49,865 nt of DNA from Micromonospora sp. AMSO31t (GTDB lineage: Bacteria; Actinomycetota; Actinomycetes; Mycobacteriales; Micromonosporaceae), in the NCBI RefSeq assembly GCF_008868175.1, contig NZ_WBKT01000028.1:1-49865 (forward strand), in the 5' to 3' direction. Positions 8,070 to 16,197 of this stretch are shown one piece after another (the first letter of the stretch is position 1; each line of letters begins with the position of its first letter). The position numbers were made by a program, and so were the translations under genes. The notes beneath the pieces are model-generated. The model did no database searches. It was not told the DNA's origin and was given only the letters and a program-made list of their open reading frames with translations.

Positions 8070-8834
8070 TCAGGCGGCGGCGACGGGGCGCCCGCAGCTC
8101 GGCAACGGGTGCAGGACGATGCGGCGCGGCAGGCGGCGGGGCCACTCGTTGCGGGGCCAGGATCCGTCGACGATCAGGTGCACGGTGCGTTCCTCGGCGC
8201 CGCTGAGCCGCAGCACGAAGTCGCGGGGGAGCGGCGGGTCGACCGACGGCGTCGTGATCATGAAGCGCACCCGGCCGCGGGACGAGACCGCGGAGATCAC
8301 GTCGGCCGCCGGCATGGTGCCGCGCAGGCGTACGCGGCCGATCCAGTAGACCTCCGCGGCGTGCTCCTGGGCGGCCCGGGTGATCGACGGGTACTCGCTG
8401 CGTACCCAGCGCTCGACGGCACCGACGCAGAGCCCGCAGGCCCGCTCCCGGGGCTCCCGCGGACCCAACCCCCAGGCCCGCAGGTACGCCCCGACCGTGC
8501 CGGCGTCCATGGTCAGCTCGAACTGGCGCTCGATCAGCGTGGTGAGGCTCTGTCGCGTCCAGAGCTCCTCGTCCAGGCCGAACTCGTCGGGGTGGACGCC
8601 CCGGAGCACGTCGATCAGTTCGAGTTCCTGTTCGCGGCTGAGCGTTCCCGGCTCGCCCTGCCGCAGTCCGCGACGGACGGCTGCCACCGCCCCGTCACCG
8701 CCGATGGTGTGGCGTCGGCACCAGCTGGTCACCGACCGCCCTGCGTCTCTGAGTGCAACCCCCACGTCTTTCGCAACGAGCCCGAATCGCAACTGGTCAC
8801 GATATGTGTGGAGAAAAGTCTCCAAGCAGTGCAA
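8070..8834 (-). CDS. IS630-type transposase derivative (winged-helix protein), catalytic residues lost
   Basis: A protein of about 254 aa with the layout of IS630/Tc1-like transposases: a first HTH (SVTSWCRRH), a linker (SREQELELIDVLRGVHPDEFG), the second winged helix (ELWTRQSLTTLIERQFELTMDAGTVGAYLRAWGL), then the start of the DDE fold. Functional IS630 proteins have YWxDE at the first catalytic Asp; here the motif is VYWIGRVRLRG, so the Asp-Glu is gone. The second Asp survives (LIVDGSWPRN) but the C-terminal region with the last acidic residue is missing or replaced. The frame is open with normal codon use, so it looks like a domesticated DNA-binding protein rather than a fresh pseudogene. 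The listed start is TTG; a GTG further in is possible. No terminal inverted repeats were found. Confidence 0.65.
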   Translation of the reverse strand: MHCLETFLHTYRDQLRFGLVAKDVGVALRDAGRSVTSWCRRHTIGGDGAVAAVRRGLRQGEPGTLSREQELELIDVLRGVHPDEFGLDEELWTRQSLTTLIERQFELTMDAGTVGAYLRAWGLGPREPRERACGLCVGAVERWVRSEYPSITRAAQEHAAEVYWIGRVRLRGTMPAADVISAVSSRGRVRFMITTPSVDPPLPRDFVLRLSGAEERTVHLIVDGSWPRNEWPRRLPRRIVLHPLPSCGRPVAAA

Positions 8835-8849
8835 TGGGTTGTATGACCC

Positions 8850-8874
8850 AAACCGTTATAAACCGGCATAACGG
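8850..8874. promoter_or_regulatory. Repeat-rich operator-like site upstream of the IS630 derivative
   Basis: Two adjacent 10-bp imperfect direct repeats (AAACCGTTAT at 8850-8859, AAACCGGCAT at 8860-8869) overlap an inverted repeat, CCGTTAT (8853-8859) and ATAACGG (8868-8874). This relatively AT-rich patch sits just before the minus-strand gene start. It is a candidate operator, perhaps bound by the winged-helix product itself. Confidence 0.3.
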
Positions 8875-8897
8875 ACGGAACCCGGCCCGGGGTACGC

Positions 8898-8931
8898 GGA
8901 GGGCCCGCGTCGCGCACGACGCGGGCCCTCC
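8898..8931 (-). terminator. Terminator hairpin of the DUF3105-DUF305 operon
   Basis: A perfect 15-bp GC-rich stem (8898-8912 with 8917-8931, loop CGCA) lies 15 nt beyond the DUF305 stop codon. There is no T-run, as is common in actinomycetes. Confidence 0.65.
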
Positions 8932-8946
8932 GGAACGAACGGGGTG

Positions 8947-9621
8947 TTACAGCGTGCCGCCCAGGCGCTTGAGCGCGGCCGAGAGGTTCGTCAGGTCGTT
9001 CTGCTGGGTGTTCTTCATGACCTGGGCGACCTTCAGCACGTCGTCGTCGTGCCCCTGGTCGAGGATCCCGTCGATCATGTGCACCCCGCCCACGTGGTGC
9101 CGGATCATCATCTGCAGGAACAGCACGTCGAACTCGCGGCCGGTGGCGCCCCGCAGCTTCGCCATCTCCTCCGGAGTGGCCATGCCCGGCATGAGGCCGT
9201 TCTTCACCAGGCCGGGGCCGTCCGACATCCAGGCCATCGGCGGCTCGTCGCCGGTCGGGTCCAGCTTCCAGGAGCGCAGCCAGGTCTGCATGGTGCCGAT
9301 CTCGCCCTGCTGCCCGGTGGCGATGTCGCCGCCGATCTGGCGTACCTCCGGATCCTGGCCCTGCCGGAACGCGAGCAGCCCCATCGCGACCGCCTGCGCG
9401 TGGTGGGCGGTCATGTCCCGGGCGAAGCCGGCCTCCGCCGAGCTCTCGCCCGGACGGGTGAACGTCGGGGTGAGCAGGCCGCCCGCGTACCCGAGGAGGA
9501 GACCCACCACGACGGCGGCCGCCAGGGCCAGGACGCCGAATCGCCGCGCGACCCCCCGGTCACCGGAGTCGGTGACCGGGGCCTCGTCGAGGTCGGAGTC
9601 CGTGGTCGCGGCAGCGCTCAT
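8947..9621 (-). CDS. DUF305 domain-containing protein, membrane-anchored
   Basis: A 224-aa protein with a short acidic cytosolic N-terminus, one hydrophobic segment (RFGVLALAAAVVVGLLLGYA, ~residues 27-47) that is an anchor or signal, and an external DUF305 helical domain. Paired-histidine motifs DMTAHHAQAV and MMIRHHVGGVHMID are typical of the family and suggest metal (possibly copper) binding; several Met residues (NGLMPGM, PPMAWM) fit this. Ferritin-like helical bundles of this type are known, but the biochemical role is not established. It is the second gene of a two-gene operon, starting 10 nt after the DUF3105 stop, and is followed by a strong hairpin. Confidence 0.85.
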   Translation of the reverse strand: MSAAATTDSDLDEAPVTDSGDRGVARRFGVLALAAAVVVGLLLGYAGGLLTPTFTRPGESSAEAGFARDMTAHHAQAVAMGLLAFRQGQDPEVRQIGGDIATGQQGEIGTMQTWLRSWKLDPTGDEPPMAWMSDGPGLVKNGLMPGMATPEEMAKLRGATGREFDVLFLQMMIRHHVGGVHMIDGILDQGHDDDVLKVAQVMKNTQQNDLTNLSAALKRLGGTL

Positions 9622-9631
9622 CGCGGCGTCC

Positions 9632-10453
9632 TCACTGGGTCGGCTGCTCGGGCATGTTGTTGCCCAGGTTGTCGCGCGGGGTGGTGCCGGTGGCGGTGAC
9701 GCCCTGGTCGCAGAGCGCCGTCGGGCCCTCCACGGAGGCGTTCACGCGCAGCGTCTTGATGAAGTCGTCGATCCGGCCGTCGTCGGCGTTGTCGACCTTG
9801 AGCTGGAAGCCCCAGGCCTGGAGCGAGATCGGCTTGTCCAGCCCCTCGAACGGGCTGAGCATCAGCTTCTCCTTGCCCTGCACCTTGGCCTTGAGCTTCG
9901 CCACCTGGTCCGCGGGCAGGTCGGGGCGGTAGGTGATCCAGACCGTGCCGTGCTCCAGGCTGTGCACCGCGTGCTCGTTGGCGATCGGGGCGTCGTAGAC
10001 ATCGCCCATGCAGTTCTGCCAGGCCTGGTTGTGCGGGCCACCCACCGGCGGGAGCACGTCGTACTTGATCGGGCCCGGCTGGTGCTGGCCGCCCTTGACC
10101 AGGTCCTTGTCCTTCTTGCGGAAGTCGACGATGCCGTTGATCGCGTCGGCCCGCTTCTCCCACGGCTGGGCGCCCTGGTAGACCGCCCACGCGCCGACGC
10201 CGATGATGGCGACGGCCAGCACGCCGACCGCGACGAAGAGGGCGATCGGACCCCACGCGCGACCCTGGCTCACCTTCACCGGGGTGACCGGCTTGCGGCC
10301 CTTGCCGCCGGTCGGCCGCGAGGCGCCCTTGCCGGCCGCGGTCCGGCCGCCGGAGGGCTTGTCGGCAGCCGCCGGCCGGCCGGCCGCCGGCTTCTTGCCG
10401 GTGCTGACCACGGTCGGGCGGCGCTCCGGGCCGCCCGGGGTGCTGATGCTCAT
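9632..10453 (-). CDS. DUF3105 domain-containing membrane protein
   Basis: A 273-aa protein. The N-terminal ~65 residues are Lys/Arg/Pro/Gly-rich and cytosolic, followed by one transmembrane segment (GPIALFVAVGVLAVAIIGVG). The external DUF3105 domain carries the signature NEHAVHSLEHGTVWITY and a CMGD motif, with a second Cys near the C-terminus (LCDQG). The His/Glu-rich signature hints at metal binding, but function is unknown. It is first in an operon with DUF305, a pairing often seen in actinobacteria that suggests a joint envelope or metal-related role. The ATG has a GAGG a few bases upstream. It is divergent from argS. Confidence 0.85.
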   Translation of the reverse strand: MSISTPGGPERRPTVVSTGKKPAAGRPAAADKPSGGRTAAGKGASRPTGGKGRKPVTPVKVSQGRAWGPIALFVAVGVLAVAIIGVGAWAVYQGAQPWEKRADAINGIVDFRKKDKDLVKGGQHQPGPIKYDVLPPVGGPHNQAWQNCMGDVYDAPIANEHAVHSLEHGTVWITYRPDLPADQVAKLKAKVQGKEKLMLSPFEGLDKPISLQAWGFQLKVDNADDGRIDDFIKTLRVNASVEGPTALCDQGVTATGTTPRDNLGNNMPEQPTQ

Positions 10454-10539
10454 CGTGCCTCGTCAGGTCGGTCGGTCAGGGGAGCCGCGGGCCGGTTCAC
10501 ATGCTGGGTCGCCGCCGCGGGGACCGAGTCTACCCCCGA

Positions 10540-10545
10540 TAACAT
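10540..10545 (+). promoter_or_regulatory. -10 element for leaderless argS
   Basis: TAACAT lies 6 nt before the argS GTG (10552), so the transcript would start at or next to the initiation codon. No convincing Shine-Dalgarno sequence precedes the GTG and no good -35 is visible. Confidence 0.5.
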
Positions 10546-10551
10546 GGTTCG

Positions 10552-12219
10552 GTGACTCCCGCAGAACTCGCCGAGGTCGTCCTCGCCGCAGCCCACGCCG
10601 TCTTGGAAGACCGGGGCCTGGACCGCTCCGCGCTGCCCGCGCAGACCACCGTCGAGCGACCCCGCAGCCCCGAGCACGGCGACTACGCCTCGACGCTGGC
10701 GCTGCAGCTCAGCAAGAAGGTCGGCGTGCCCCCGCGGGAGCTCGCCGCCGCCCTCGCCGACCAGCTGGGCAGGGCGGCGGGGATCAAGTCGGTGGAGATC
10801 GCCGGCCCGGGCTTCCTCAACATCCGGCTCGACGCGGCCGCCGCCGGCCAGCTCGCCAAGGTCATCGTCGAGGCCGGCCCGGCGTACGGCGGCAGCGACA
10901 CCCTCGCCGGCCAGCGGATCAACCTGGAGTTCGTCTCGGCGAACCCGACCGGCCCGGTGCACATCGGCGGGGTCCGCTGGGCGGCCGTCGGCGACGCGCT
11001 CAGCCGGCTGCTCCGCGCGACCGGCGCCGACGTGGGCACCGAGTACTACTTCAACGACGCCGGCTCGCAGATCGACCGGTTCGCCCGCTCGCTGCTCGCC
11101 GCCGCCCAGGGCCAGCCGGCCCCCGAGGACGGCTACGGCGGCGCGTACATCGCGGAGATCGCCGCCGAGGTCGTGAAGCGCCGGCCCGAGGTGCTCGACC
11201 TCGACGAGGCCGCCGCCCAGGAGGTGTTCCGGGTCGAGGGCGTCCAGTTGATGTTCGCCGAGATCAAGTCGTCGCTGCGCGACTTCGGCGTGGAGTTCGA
11301 CACCTACTTCAACGAGAAGGACCTGCACGACCGGGGTGAGCTGGACAAGGCGCTCGACCGGCTGCGTGAGCAGGGCCACCTCTACGAGTCCGACGGCGCC
11401 ACCTGGCTGCGCACCACCGACTTCGGCGACGACAAGGACCGGGTGCTGCGCAAGTCCAACGGCGAGTGGACCTACTTCGCCGCCGACTGCGCCTACTACC
11501 TGGACAAGCGCGAGCGCGGCTTCGAGCGCGTGGTGATCATGCTGGGCGCCGACCACCACGGCTACATCGGCCGGATGAAGGCCATGGCCGCCTGCTTCGG
11601 CGACGACCCGGACCGCAACCTGGAGATCCTCATCGGCCAGCTGGTCAACCTCCTCCGCGACGGCGCCCCGGTGCGGATGAGCAAGCGGGCCGGCACCGTG
11701 GTCACCCTGGAGGACCTGGTCGACGCCATCGGCGTGGACGCCTCCCGCTACGCGCTGGCCCGCTACTCCAGCGACTCGCCGATCGACATCGACGTGGAGC
11801 TGTGGACCCGGGCGAAGAACGACAACCCGGTCTTCTATGTGCAGTACGTCGGCGCGCGGACCGCCAGCGTGGGCCGCAACGCCGCCGAGGTGGGGCTGAC
11901 CCGGGGCGACGCCGACGGGTTCCGCCCCGAGCTGCTCGCCCACGAGAAGGAGAACGAGCTGCTCAAGGCGCTCGCCGAGTTCCCCGCCGTGGTCGCCACC
12001 GCCGCGGAGCTGCGCGAGCCGCACCGGGTGGCCCGCTACCTGGAGCAGCGGGTGGCGCAGTCCTACCACCGGTTCTACGACAACTGCCGGATCCTGCCGC
12101 GCGGCGACGAGGAGGTCACCGACCTGCACCGGGCCCGGCTCTGGCTCAACGACGCCACCCGGGTGGTCATCGCCAACGGCCTTCGCCTGCTCGGCGTCTC
12201 GGCCCCGGAGCGGATGTAA
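10552..12219 (+). CDS. argS: Arginyl-tRNA synthetase
   Basis: A 555-aa class I aminoacyl-tRNA synthetase that charges tRNA-Arg with arginine in the cytosol. Visible features are the N-terminal add-on domain, the HIGH-type motif HIGG (137-140) in [14 protein letters not shown], the KMSK-type motif MSKRAGT (376-382), and the C-terminal anticodon-binding helices ending [10 protein letters not shown]...[10 protein letters not shown]. Length is normal. The GTG start follows a -10 element by 6 nt. The stop codon overlaps the lysA ATG by one base (TAATG), so lysA is probably translated by coupling. It heads an argS-lysA-hom unit conserved in actinobacteria. Confidence 0.97.
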   Translation: MTPAELAEVVLAAAHAVLEDRGLDRSALPAQTTVERPRSPEHGDYASTLALQLSKKVGVPPRELAAALADQLGRAAGIKSVEIAGPGFLNIRLDAAAAGQLAKVIVEAGPAYGGSDTLAGQRINLEFVSANPTGPVHIGGVRWAAVGDALSRLLRATGADVGTEYYFNDAGSQIDRFARSLLAAAQGQPAPEDGYGGAYIAEIAAEVVKRRPEVLDLDEAAAQEVFRVEGVQLMFAEIKSSLRDFGVEFDTYFNEKDLHDRGELDKALDRLREQGHLYESDGATWLRTTDFGDDKDRVLRKSNGEWTYFAADCAYYLDKRERGFERVVIMLGADHHGYIGRMKAMAACFGDDPDRNLEILIGQLVNLLRDGAPVRMSKRAGTVVTLEDLVDAIGVDASRYALARYSSDSPIDIDVELWTRAKNDNPVFYVQYVGARTASVGRNAAEVGLTRGDADGFRPELLAHEKENELLKALAEFPAVVATAAELREPHRVARYLEQRVAQSYHRFYDNCRILPRGDEEVTDLHRARLWLNDATRVVIANGLRLLGVSAPERM

Positions 12220-13604
12220 TGCGGGCGCACGAGGCCGGTGCCCTGCACGGCGACATCGGCAACCGCGGGCCGGCCTGGCTGCGTCCCCCGGTCGACGTCA
12301 ACGACCTGGTCCCGCTGCTGTGGCCGCGCCACGTGGCGCGCGGCGCGAGTGGTGCGCTCACCGTCGCGGGCCTGGACGTCCGCGACCTGGCCGCCGAGTT
12401 CGGCACCCCGGTGTACGTGCTGGACGAGGACGACCTGCGCGCGCGCAGCCGCGAGTTCCGGGACGCCTTCCCGGACGCCGACGTCTACTACGCCGGCAAG
12501 GCGTTCCTCTGCCGGGCGGTGGTCCGGATGATCGCCGAGGAGGGCCTGTTCCTCGACGTCTGCACCGGGGGTGAGCTGGCCACCGCCCTGTCGGCCGGTA
12601 TGCCGCCGGAGCGGATCGGCTTCCACGGCAACAACAAGTCGGTGACCGAGCTGACCCGGGCCGTGGACGCCGGGGTGGGCCGGATCATCGTCGACTCGTT
12701 CGCCGAGATCGACCGGCTCACCGCGCTCGCCCGCGAGCGCGGGGTGCGCCCGAAGGTGCTGGTCCGGGTGACCGTCGGCGTGGAGGCGCACACCCACGAG
12801 TTCATCGCGACCGCGCACGAGGACCAGAAGTTCGGCTTCTCGCTCGCGGGCGGTGCGGCCGCGGCGGCCGCCTTCAAGATCCTCGACGAGGACGTGCTGG
12901 AGCTGCGCGGGCTGCACTCGCACATCGGCTCGCAGATCTTCGACGCGAGCGGCTTCGAGGTCTCGGCCCGCCGGGTGCTCGCCCTCCAGGCGCAGATCCG
13001 CGACGCGCGCGGGGTGGAGCTGCCCGAGCTGGACCTGGGCGGTGGCTTCGGCATCGCGTACACGACGCAGGACGACCCGGCGGCACCGCACGACCTGGCC
13101 AAGCGGCTGCGCAAGATCGTCGACGGGGAGTGCGCGGCGGAGAACCTGGCCGTGCCGCACCTGTCCATCGAGCCGGGCCGGGCCATCGTCGGGCCGGCCG
13201 TGTTCACCCTCTACGAGGTGGGCACGGTCAAGGACGTGGACGGCATCCGCACCTACGTGAGCGTGGACGGCGGGATGAGCGACAACATCCGCACCGCGCT
13301 CTACGACGCGTCCTACTCGGCGACCATGGCCAACCGGGTCTCCGGCGCCGAGCCGATGCTCGCCCGCGTGGTGGGAAAGCACTGTGAGTCCGGGGACATC
13401 GTGGTGAAGGATGAATTCCTGCCCGCCGACGTGCAGCCCGGAGATCTTGTCGCGGTGCCCGGCACCGGGGCCTACTGCCGGAGCATGGCCAGCAACTACA
13501 ACCATGTCCCGCGGCCCCCGGTCGTCGCCGTCCGCGACGGTCGGGCGCGGCTGATCGTCCGCCGGGAGACCGAAGACGACCTGCTCGCATTGGATGTGGC
13601 ATGA
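12219..13604 (+). CDS. lysA: Diaminopimelate decarboxylase
   Basis: A 461-aa PLP enzyme that decarboxylates meso-diaminopimelate to L-lysine, the last step of lysine synthesis. It is a fold-type III alanine racemase-like barrel with the PLP lysine at Lys94 (YYAGKAFLC), the barrel motif LRGLHSHIGSQI, the phosphate-binding glycine loop LDLGGGFGIAY, and the C-terminal CRSMASNYNHVPRPPVV with the catalytic cysteine. An N-terminal extension (~50 aa) before the barrel is typical of actinobacteria. The ATG overlaps the argS stop and the stop overlaps the hom ATG (ATGA), indicating a tightly coupled operon. Confidence 0.97.
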   Translation: MRAHEAGALHGDIGNRGPAWLRPPVDVNDLVPLLWPRHVARGASGALTVAGLDVRDLAAEFGTPVYVLDEDDLRARSREFRDAFPDADVYYAGKAFLCRAVVRMIAEEGLFLDVCTGGELATALSAGMPPERIGFHGNNKSVTELTRAVDAGVGRIIVDSFAEIDRLTALARERGVRPKVLVRVTVGVEAHTHEFIATAHEDQKFGFSLAGGAAAAAAFKILDEDVLELRGLHSHIGSQIFDASGFEVSARRVLALQAQIRDARGVELPELDLGGGFGIAYTTQDDPAAPHDLAKRLRKIVDGECAAENLAVPHLSIEPGRAIVGPAVFTLYEVGTVKDVDGIRTYVSVDGGMSDNIRTALYDASYSATMANRVSGAEPMLARVVGKHCESGDIVVKDEFLPADVQPGDLVAVPGTGAYCRSMASNYNHVPRPPVVAVRDGRARLIVRRETEDDLLALDVA

Positions 13605-14911
13605 CCTCACCCGTTCGCTTGGCCCTGCTCGGCTGCGGCACGGTCGGCAGCGACGTGGTGCGGCTGCTCCACGAGCAGTCGGCCGACCTCGCCGCCCGGA
13701 TCGGCGCCCCGCTGGAGATCGCCGGCATCGCCGTCCGCCGGGTCGGCCGGGACCGCGGTGACCTGCCGGTCGACCCCGCCCTGTTCACCACCGACCCGCT
13801 CGGCCTGATCAAGCGGGACGACGTGGACGTCGTGGTCGAGGTCGTCGGCGGGATCGAGCCGGCCCGCACCTGGCTGGTCGAGGCGCTGCGCGCCGGAAAG
13901 AGCGTGGTCACCGCCAACAAGGCGCTGCTCGCCGAGGACGGCGCGACGCTGCACGACGCGGCCGCCGAGGGCGGCGCAGACCTCTACTACGAGGCGAGCG
14001 TCGCCGGTGCCATCCCGCTGCTGCGGCCGCTGCGCGAGTCGCTGCACGGCGACCGGATCAACCGGGTCACCGGCATCGTCAACGGCACCACCAACTTCAT
14101 CCTCTCCGCCATGGACGCCACCGGCGCGGGCTTCGCCGAGGCCCTGGAGGAGGCCACCGAACTGGGATACGCGGAGGCCGACCCGACCGCCGACGTGGAG
14201 GGCTTCGACGCCGCCGCGAAGGCCGCCATCCTCGCCTCGCTGGCGTTCCACACCCGGGTCACCGCCGCCGACGTGCACCGCGAGGGCATCACCGAGGTGA
14301 CCGCCGCCGACGTGGCCAGCGCCAAGGCCATGGGCTGCACCATCAAGCTGCTCTGCATCGCCGCCCGGGGCGCCGACGCGGCCGGGCGCGAGACGGTCAG
14401 CGTCCGGGTGCACCCGGCCATGATCCCGCTGGCCCACCCCCTCGCGGGCGTCGGCGACGCGTTCAACGCGGTGTTCGTCGAGGCCGAGGCGGCCGGGCAG
14501 CTCATGTTCTACGGCCGGGGCGCCGGCGGCGCGCCGACCGCCAGCGCCGTCCTCGGCGACGTCGTGGCGGTGGCCCGCAACCGCCTGGCCGGCGTGCACG
14601 CGGCGAGCGAGTCGGCGTACGCGGACCTGCCGGTGCGGCCGATGGGCGAGGCGCTCACCCGCTACCACGTCAGCCTGGACGTGGCCGACCGGCCGGGTGT
14701 GCTGGAGGCGGTGGCCGGTGTCTTCGCCCGGCACGAGGTCTCCATCGCCACCGTGCGGCAGGGCCCGGCCGGCGGCGGCTCCGACGCCGAGCTGGTCATC
14801 GTGACCCACGTGGCGCCGGACGCCGCGCTCGCGGCCACCGTCGGAGAGCTGCGCGGGCTGGACATCGTCCGCTCGGTGACGAGCGTGCTGCGGGTCGAGG
14901 GCGGGGCGTAG
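13601..14911 (+). CDS. hom: Homoserine dehydrogenase
   Basis: A 436-aa enzyme that reduces aspartate semialdehyde to homoserine with NAD(P)H, the branch point to threonine and methionine. It shows the N-terminal Rossmann motif LLGCGTVGSDVV, the TANKALLA segment, the signature INRVTGIVNGTTNFIL, and a C-terminal ACT domain (~355-430; YHVSLDVADRPGVLEAVAGV) expected to mediate feedback regulation by threonine. Its start overlaps the lysA stop by 4 nt. The 114 nt after it, before thrC, contain a CCGACCG/CGGTCGG inverted repeat that may form a weak hairpin; no attenuator was recognised. Confidence 0.97.
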   Translation: MTSPVRLALLGCGTVGSDVVRLLHEQSADLAARIGAPLEIAGIAVRRVGRDRGDLPVDPALFTTDPLGLIKRDDVDVVVEVVGGIEPARTWLVEALRAGKSVVTANKALLAEDGATLHDAAAEGGADLYYEASVAGAIPLLRPLRESLHGDRINRVTGIVNGTTNFILSAMDATGAGFAEALEEATELGYAEADPTADVEGFDAAAKAAILASLAFHTRVTAADVHREGITEVTAADVASAKAMGCTIKLLCIAARGADAAGRETVSVRVHPAMIPLAHPLAGVGDAFNAVFVEAEAAGQLMFYGRGAGGAPTASAVLGDVVAVARNRLAGVHAASESAYADLPVRPMGEALTRYHVSLDVADRPGVLEAVAGVFARHEVSIATVRQGPAGGGSDAELVIVTHVAPDAALAATVGELRGLDIVRSVTSVLRVEGGA

Positions 14912-15025
14912 CCGACCGTCCCGCCTGATGGTTAACACCAGGTGTGCCGGCGGTCGGTCCGGGAGGCTGGTCCACGCTGGTAGGGGCCCCGCGACGATCG
15001 GGGCGGCAGAGGCGAGGAGCGCGAC

Positions 15026-16075
15026 ATGTGGCGGGGTCTGATCGAGGCGTACCGCGACCGGCTGCCGGTCACCGACGCCACTCCCGTCGTCACCCTGCAC
15101 GAGGGGAACACGCCGCTGCTGCCGGCGCCCGTGCTCTCCGCCCGGGTCGGCGCCGACGTGTGGCTGAAGGTCGAGGGGGCGAACCCGACCGGCTCGTTCA
15201 AGGACCGGGGCATGACGGTCGCCGTCTCCAAGGCCGTCGAGGCCGGTGACAAGGCGATCATCTGCGCCTCCACGGGCAACACCAGCGCCTCCGCCGCCGC
15301 GTACGCGGCCCGCGCCGGGATCACCTGCGCGGTGCTCGTGCCGCAGGGCAAGATCGCGCTGGGCAAGCTGGCCCAGGCGCTGGTGCACGGCGCCAGGCTG
15401 CTCCAGGTGCAGGGCAACTTCGACGACTGCCTGGCGCTCGCCGGCAAGCTCGCCCAGGACTACCCGGTCGCGCTGGTCAACTCGGTCAACATCGACCGCC
15501 TGCACGGGCAGAAGACCGCCGCGTTCGAGATCGTCGAGGCGCTCGGCGACGCCCCCGACATCCACTGCCTGCCGGTCGGCAACGCCGGCAACATCTCCGC
15601 CTACTGGATGGGCTACTCCGAGGACCTGCGCGACGGCAACGCCACGAAGGCCCCGCAGATGTACGGCTTCCAGGCGGCCGGCGCGGCGCCGATCGTCACC
15701 GGGCAGGTGGTGCCGGAGCCGTCCACCATCGCCACCGCCATCCGGATCGGCAACCCGGCGAGCTGGACCAAGGCCATCGACGCCCGGGACGCGTCCGAGG
15801 GGCTCATCTCGGCGGTCACCGACCGGGAGATCCTCTCGGCGTACCGGCTGCTGGCCCGCGAGGTCGGGGTCTTCGTCGAGCTGGGCAGCGCGGCCAGCGT
15901 GGCCGGCCTGCTCCAGCAGGCCGCCGCCGGTCGGGTGCCGGCGGGCGCCACCGTGGTCTGCACGGTGACCGGCCACGGCCTCAAGGACCCGGAGTGGGCC
16001 ATCTCCACGGCCCCCTCCCCGCTGACCATCGCCAACGACGCCCTCGCCGCCGCCCGCTCCCTCGACCTGGTCTGA
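15026..16075 (+). CDS. thrC: Threonine synthase
   Basis: A 349-aa fold-type II PLP enzyme converting O-phosphohomoserine to threonine. The PLP lysine is Lys59 in [12 protein letters not shown], with the substrate/PLP motifs [18 protein letters not shown] and [13 protein letters not shown]. The size fits the short actinobacterial class. The ATG has a GAGGCGAGGAG ribosome-binding region upstream. It follows hom by 114 nt and is separated from thrB by three unrelated transport/envelope genes. Confidence 0.96.
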   Translation: MWRGLIEAYRDRLPVTDATPVVTLHEGNTPLLPAPVLSARVGADVWLKVEGANPTGSFKDRGMTVAVSKAVEAGDKAIICASTGNTSASAAAYAARAGITCAVLVPQGKIALGKLAQALVHGARLLQVQGNFDDCLALAGKLAQDYPVALVNSVNIDRLHGQKTAAFEIVEALGDAPDIHCLPVGNAGNISAYWMGYSEDLRDGNATKAPQMYGFQAAGAAPIVTGQVVPEPSTIATAIRIGNPASWTKAIDARDASEGLISAVTDREILSAYRLLAREVGVFVELGSAASVAGLLQQAAAGRVPAGATVVCTVTGHGLKDPEWAISTAPSPLTIANDALAAARSLDLV

Positions 16076-16096
16076 CTCCTTCCGCGCCGGCCGGAG

Positions 16097-16117
16097 CGGG
16101 CGGCGTCACGCCGCCCG
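16097..16117 (+). terminator. Hairpin downstream of thrC
   Basis: A 9-bp GC-rich stem (16097-16105 with 16109-16117) with loop TCA lies 21 nt after the thrC stop. No T-run follows. Confidence 0.45.
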
Positions 16118-16197
16118 GGGCCAGTGGGTGGGAGCGTGATCGCGTGCGGCAGACTCAGGCCACCCCGTACACCCCTTTCCAGGAGTGAGTAACGCCC

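Noticed and set aside
11466..12218. N-terminal extension of lysA inside argS
   Set aside because: The frame is open but reads as an Arg/Gly/Pro-rich shadow; the TAATG junction gives the natural lysA start at 12219.
14912..15025. Threonine attenuator or riboswitch between hom and thrC
   Set aside because: Only a weak CCGACCG/CGGTCGG dyad; no leader peptide with threonine codons and no recognised riboswitch core.
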